Shown here: positions 60,116 to 64,000 of the stretch, piece after piece
Layout: each line of letters starts with the position of its first letter
Numbering within the stretch: position 1 is the stretch's first letter
Origin: Zopfochytrium polystomum
Taxonomy: Eukaryota > Chytridiomycota > Chytridiomycetes > Chytridiales > Chytridiaceae
Direction: 5' to 3'
Assembly (NCBI GenBank): GCA_025765615.1
Contig: JAIVFJ010000007.1
Span: 558,001 to 622,000, forward strand
DNA: 64,000 bases
Program-made: the position numbers and the translations under genes
Notes under the pieces: generated by a model
What the model saw: only the letters and a program-made list of their open reading frames with translations
What the model was told of the DNA's origin: nothing
The model's database searches: none

Positions 60116-63100
60116 ATGCGCATCCGAAACGACCCTTCGTTCGATAGCCGCCGCATCAGACCGGTATCTACACGGCCACCCACGAGACATCCTGACCATG
60201 GTCAGTCGGACGATAATGCGTCGTCGCTGCCAACTCGGCTGCCAACCTGGGGGGCCCTACACGCACCTTTGCCCACGGGCCAAAGTCGCCTAGGAAAACG
60301 GCGGCCGCCGTCGACAACTTCAGCCGGAGCAGCACTGGCCCTGACCGCAGTTGCCCTCTTTCTGTCCGCCCTAATCGCCGTCGAAGCCGTCGCCGACTTT
60401 GCTCCGACGCTGGCCGTATCGGCGCTGATCGCTGTGCCCGCACCCTTCGCCACGTCGTTCTATTTGGTGGAAGAAATGAACGGTCCGCCAGCCACGAGCG
60501 GGCAAGTCGCTCGAAGACTCCACCGCCGAGGAGGTGCAATTAAAAAAGCATTTAAGAAGGTACGTCGGTAGGCTGAGAATTGAGCGGGGAAACGAAGCTC
60601 CCAACTGACTAGGCTCTTCCATTTTAAGGTCGGAGAAGGTCTCTCCAAGGCGTTTAAAGCAGTCGGAGACGGCATCAAAACTGCCGCAAAAGGGGTTAGT
60701 CCGCATTCTGCGTAAACTTTCTCAGATTCACAAGATAGTTTATGGTTCGCTTTCTAGGTCGCCAACATTGCGAAAAAGGTAATGATAGTCGACTAGCACC
60801 GAAAAACTGCTGAAACTTATACCACTGGGGCTGACGAGCTTGTCATTTTTCTCAACAGGCTGTGCAAGGAGTTGTCACGGCTGCAAAAGCGGTGAGAGTT
60901 ATTGAACCTTTTTTTTTTTTTTAGCGTTTGATAATTAAAAATACTGCCTGGGAAAAACCCGCCAAGGTCGGAAATTTCGTGGTCAAAGAGGCGCCAAAGG
61001 TATTTCGAGCACTTTTGCCGTCCGCAAAATCTAAGAGCGATGTTTTTTTTTCACACAGGCTTTAAAAGCAATTGAAAACGCTACCCCAGGTTTGTTACTC
61101 CGGACTGAGGATTTTCGGATCTGACCTCCACTGCTGCAGTGACTCGTGCCATAGGCGGAGCCGTCCGGACGGCAATCACAGTCACTAAAGATATTGTGCA
61201 AGGGAAAAATATCAAGAGCAAGTGATTGCGTAAAGGTGGGCGACAAGAGCTAATGCCTCCTCTTTCTTTCTTCTTTGATTCCTGCAGCTATCGGAAAAGA
61301 CCTTGGCAAGGGCGCGTTGAGCACCCTGAAAAATGCCCTTCCAAATGGTGAGGCGGCTTCTAGTCGTGTCGCGACGTTCACTTACAAATCTTTGCCTTTT
61401 CTTTAGAACAGGATCTAAAGGTGTGTGCTAGAGGCAATCGATCATACAAACTTACACTATCGGCTGAAATGACACTCAATTTTTTTTTCCCAACCCTTTC
61501 TCATGAAAACTTCCAGAACATCAAAACGATCTCTAACTTGGTACCAAACCCCAGTGAGAGACGATCCCCTCTTCCGATGTAAACGTTTCATGTAAATACT
61601 TATGATTCCTCAAACAAACAGTCGGCAAAGCTATCAGTGCGGGTGTCACTGCAGTGCAAGGCGGCGTCGCTGCAGTAAAAGGCATAGTCAAGCACGAGAG
61701 TGCGAAAGGTACGCGGCAACCCCCTCCCTCAACTCTCCTCTTCACACTCCCTTTGTTACGGGTCTTTGTCATTTTTTCCTTGCTTTTCCGTTGTTGATTT
61801 TCAAAAACTTTCGCCAGATATCGCCAGAGATGTCGGCAAAACCCTGGCGAACGGCGCCATCGACTTGGTTCCCGGGGGTATGTAGCCCGTACAACCCCTT
61901 TCTTTTCATTACAACCACTGGCTCATCATCCGCTCATTCTTACTACGTGTTACAAAGGTGGCATCCTCAAGAAAGCCATCGAGGCCGGCAAGGACGTCAA
62001 GCAAGTAGTGACGACCGCCAAAGGTTCGAACTACCTCCCACACCATCCGCCGGAGCCGTTTTCACTTACTTTCTCAACTCAACAATCTGGCCTCGCAAAA
62101 AGAAATCAAACAAGGTGTCGACGCCGCGAAGAAACTTCCGTCCCTCGTAAAGGACGCAACAAAGGGCGCGTCAACCGCGTCGTCTGCGGCTAACGGCACG
62201 CCCGGAAAGGCCGCGATTGCAAAGGCCGCAGCTACGATCGCTACGAGGAATGTGGAGGGAGCCGCCAAGTCCGCTGACGCAAAGACCAGTAGCGGGGCGG
62301 GAGGAGGAAAGGCGGCAAGTGCGTCGTCGCAGACAGCCAAGCCTGTCGCCAAAGCGGCCGCCGCCACCGCACCGCGCTCGGCGACAGTAGCACCCGCCGT
62401 CGCCGGCAAATCCCTCGGCAAGGCCGCCCCCGCCACCGCGAGCACTCGCGGCGCCGGTGCCGGCGCGGCAACGAGCGGCGCCGCCCGAACGGCCGCCGGA
62501 ACACAACGCTCGACGACCGCGGCCGGCGCCCCCGTCGCCGCCGGCAAATCCCTCGGCAAGGTCGCCTCCGCCGATGCCGTTGCCGCCGGCTCTAACCGCA
62601 AGGCTGCCGGTAGCACAGTCGCCAAAATCAGTGACGCGGTCGCCGCTCGGAGCACCGCAGCCGCAGCTGGCAAAGGCGCCGGCGCGGCGGCCGGTACCGC
62701 CAGACCGGCCGCCGGAACAGCCCGCTCGGCGACCGCCGCCCCCGCCGCCGCGGCCAAATCCCTCGGCAAGGCCGCCGCCACCAACCCTGCCGCCGGCTCC
62801 ACCCGCAAGGCCTCCACCACCGCCGCCGTTGGCAGCACCCGCGGCAAAGTCGCCGCCGCGATCGGGGCCGTCGGAGGCCGAGCGGCGGCGGCTTCGGCTG
62901 CTGGAACGACGCGAGCCCTCCAATCGAGCGGCGCGGCGATGGTCGGCGGTGGCAGGAGCGCTGCAGGGAGTGCTGCGACGGGCAGAACTGGCGCCGGAAC
63001 TTCGCCTGTCCGGGGTCTTTCTGGTGGAACAAGGGTTTTGGCGGGACAGAAGGCCGGCGGTGCGTTGCCGAGCGGCGGCACCGGTGTTGCGCGCCCGACC

Positions 63101-64000
63101 CGTGCCGCCGGGAAGGGCACAGGCGGCGGCGGGACTGCGCGTGGCGGTGGTACTATCGGTGCTTCTGCCGCAAAGGTAGGCGCCGGCCGTGCAGGCACGA
63201 CGCAGACAGCGCGCAGCGTTGGTGGGGGCGCGGGAGGTGGGAAAGGCGGCGCAGGTGCTGGCGGAAAGACCGGGGGTGCCGGCGGCGGCGGGGCAGCGGC
63301 GGCCAAGTCCGGCGGAGTCGGCGGAAAGACGCAAGCTACGCGGGGCGGAGGCGGTGGTACGGGAGCCGGAGGTGGCAAGGGTGGTGCGACCGGCGGTGTT
63401 AAAGGTGCAGGAGGCGGCGGCAAGACTACCAACGGCGGGAAGGGCGGCGGTGCTGGCGCTGCGGGCGCGACGAAGGGCGCTGTGGGAGCGGCTGGCGCCG
63501 GTAAAAACGGCGGTGGTGGCGGCGGCGCCAAGGCTGGTAGTGGTGGTCGAGGGGGAAAGACCCCAGTGGTCGCGGAGGCCGGAGCGGGCAAGGGAGGCAA
63601 GGGTCCTGCCGCGGCAGCGCGCGGCGGCGCGACGGGTGCCGGCAAAGGTGCTGGCGGGGGCGGGACAACTCGCGGCGGTGGAGTCGCAGCCAAGACCGGC
63701 GGAGGAGGAAAAACCCAGACGGCGCGAGGCGGCGGCATCGGCGGCAAGGCTCCGACTGCCGCGACGGGACGCACCAGCGCCAGGAACGGTGTGAAGACAC
63801 AAACGCCCCGCGTTGCCGGTGCCGCCGGCGCTCGTGGCGGTGGGGTTGCCGGTAAGGCTGCTGGCGGCGGAGCAAAGGCCCAAACGACGCGGGGTGGGGC
63901 CGGTGGGGCTGGCGGTGGCAAGGGCGTCGGCGGCGGAGGTGGCAGCAAGGCGCCGGTTACGGCTGGTGGACGAGGCGGTGGTGGTGCGGGAGCCAGGGGT
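60116..64000 (+). CDS. Micro-exon 11-mer-repeat/Gly-rich protein, copy B2 (3' partial)
   Basis: Exons: 60116-60559, 60629-60694, 60758-60778, 60859-60891, 60967-60999, 61059-61089, 61140-61217, 61288-61347, 61407-61420, 61517-61553, 61622-61708, 61818-61877, 61958-62023, and a last exon from 62103 that is still open at 64000. The 12 internal exons have the same lengths as in B1. The donor after 61217 is GC (GCAAGT), as in B1. Exon 1 (148 codons) has a hydrophobic stretch (ALALTAVALFLSALIAVEAV) and ends in the strongly basic amphipathic RRLHRRGGAIKKAFKK, which reads on into VGEGLSKAFKAVGDGIKTAA. The last exon passes from Ala-rich repeats containing KSLGKAA into GGGGKTQTARGG-type sequence like the A copies, so it links the two subfamilies. 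The C-terminus is outside the window. Confidence 0.8.

Overview
The window is nuclear DNA of a GC-rich eukaryote, most likely an early-diverging (zoosporic-type) fungus. Support: short GT-AG introns of about 50-130 nt, a bacterial-type (organellar) aspartyl-tRNA synthetase gene, secreted GDSL hydrolases with introns, a Ty1/copia element and many microsatellites. I cannot assign a species.

Layout. 1-2242 (+): aspartyl-tRNA synthetase, 5' end outside the window, reading frame broken several times. 2924-10878 (-): a giant VLIG-type GTPase, about 2,590 codons, with an N-terminal signal/membrane region. 11242-12174 (+): a small predicted myristoylated, 11-mer-repeat, two-helix membrane protein, head-to-head with the GTPase. 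13914-16448 (+): a Ser/Pro-rich PH-domain protein. 17620-18897 and 19857-21088 (+): a tandem pair of secreted GDSL/SGNH hydrolases with identical intron phases.

From 21635 to the end the window is dominated by a multigene family that I do not recognise. Copies A1 (21635-26546), A3 (29309-38649), A4 (39972-45882) and A5 (48127-54209) lie in tandem on the minus strand, with fragments at 27688-28777 (A2) and 47578-47735. Two diverged copies, B1 (56158-59105) and B2 (60116-beyond 64000), lie on the plus strand, head-to-head with A5. Every copy has a first exon with a hydrophobic segment and a basic motif. Next comes a run of 12 to 15 tiny exons (14-87 nt) whose lengths and phases are nearly invariant between copies and which encode 11-residue amphipathic helical units. 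A long last exon encodes a Gly/Ala/Lys/Arg low-complexity tail. My exon models give whole numbers of codons for A1 (1,207 aa) and B1 (665 aa), and B2 repeats B1's 12 internal exon lengths exactly. This micro-exon family is the best candidate here for an undescribed system. Its function is unknown; the repeats resemble synuclein/LEA/perilipin-type lipid-binding 11-mers, which is only an analogy.

A Ty1/copia retrotransposon (30415-35511, minus) with 190-bp LTRs differing at one base has inserted into the last exon of A3. A non-LTR retrotransposon fragment with an RNase H signature lies inside the A2 remnant. Single-base indels, often in homopolymers or short repeats, break frames in unrelated genes (AspRS, GTPase, copia pol, A4, A5). 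I suspect many are long-read assembly errors, so 'pseudogene' status should be held loosely.
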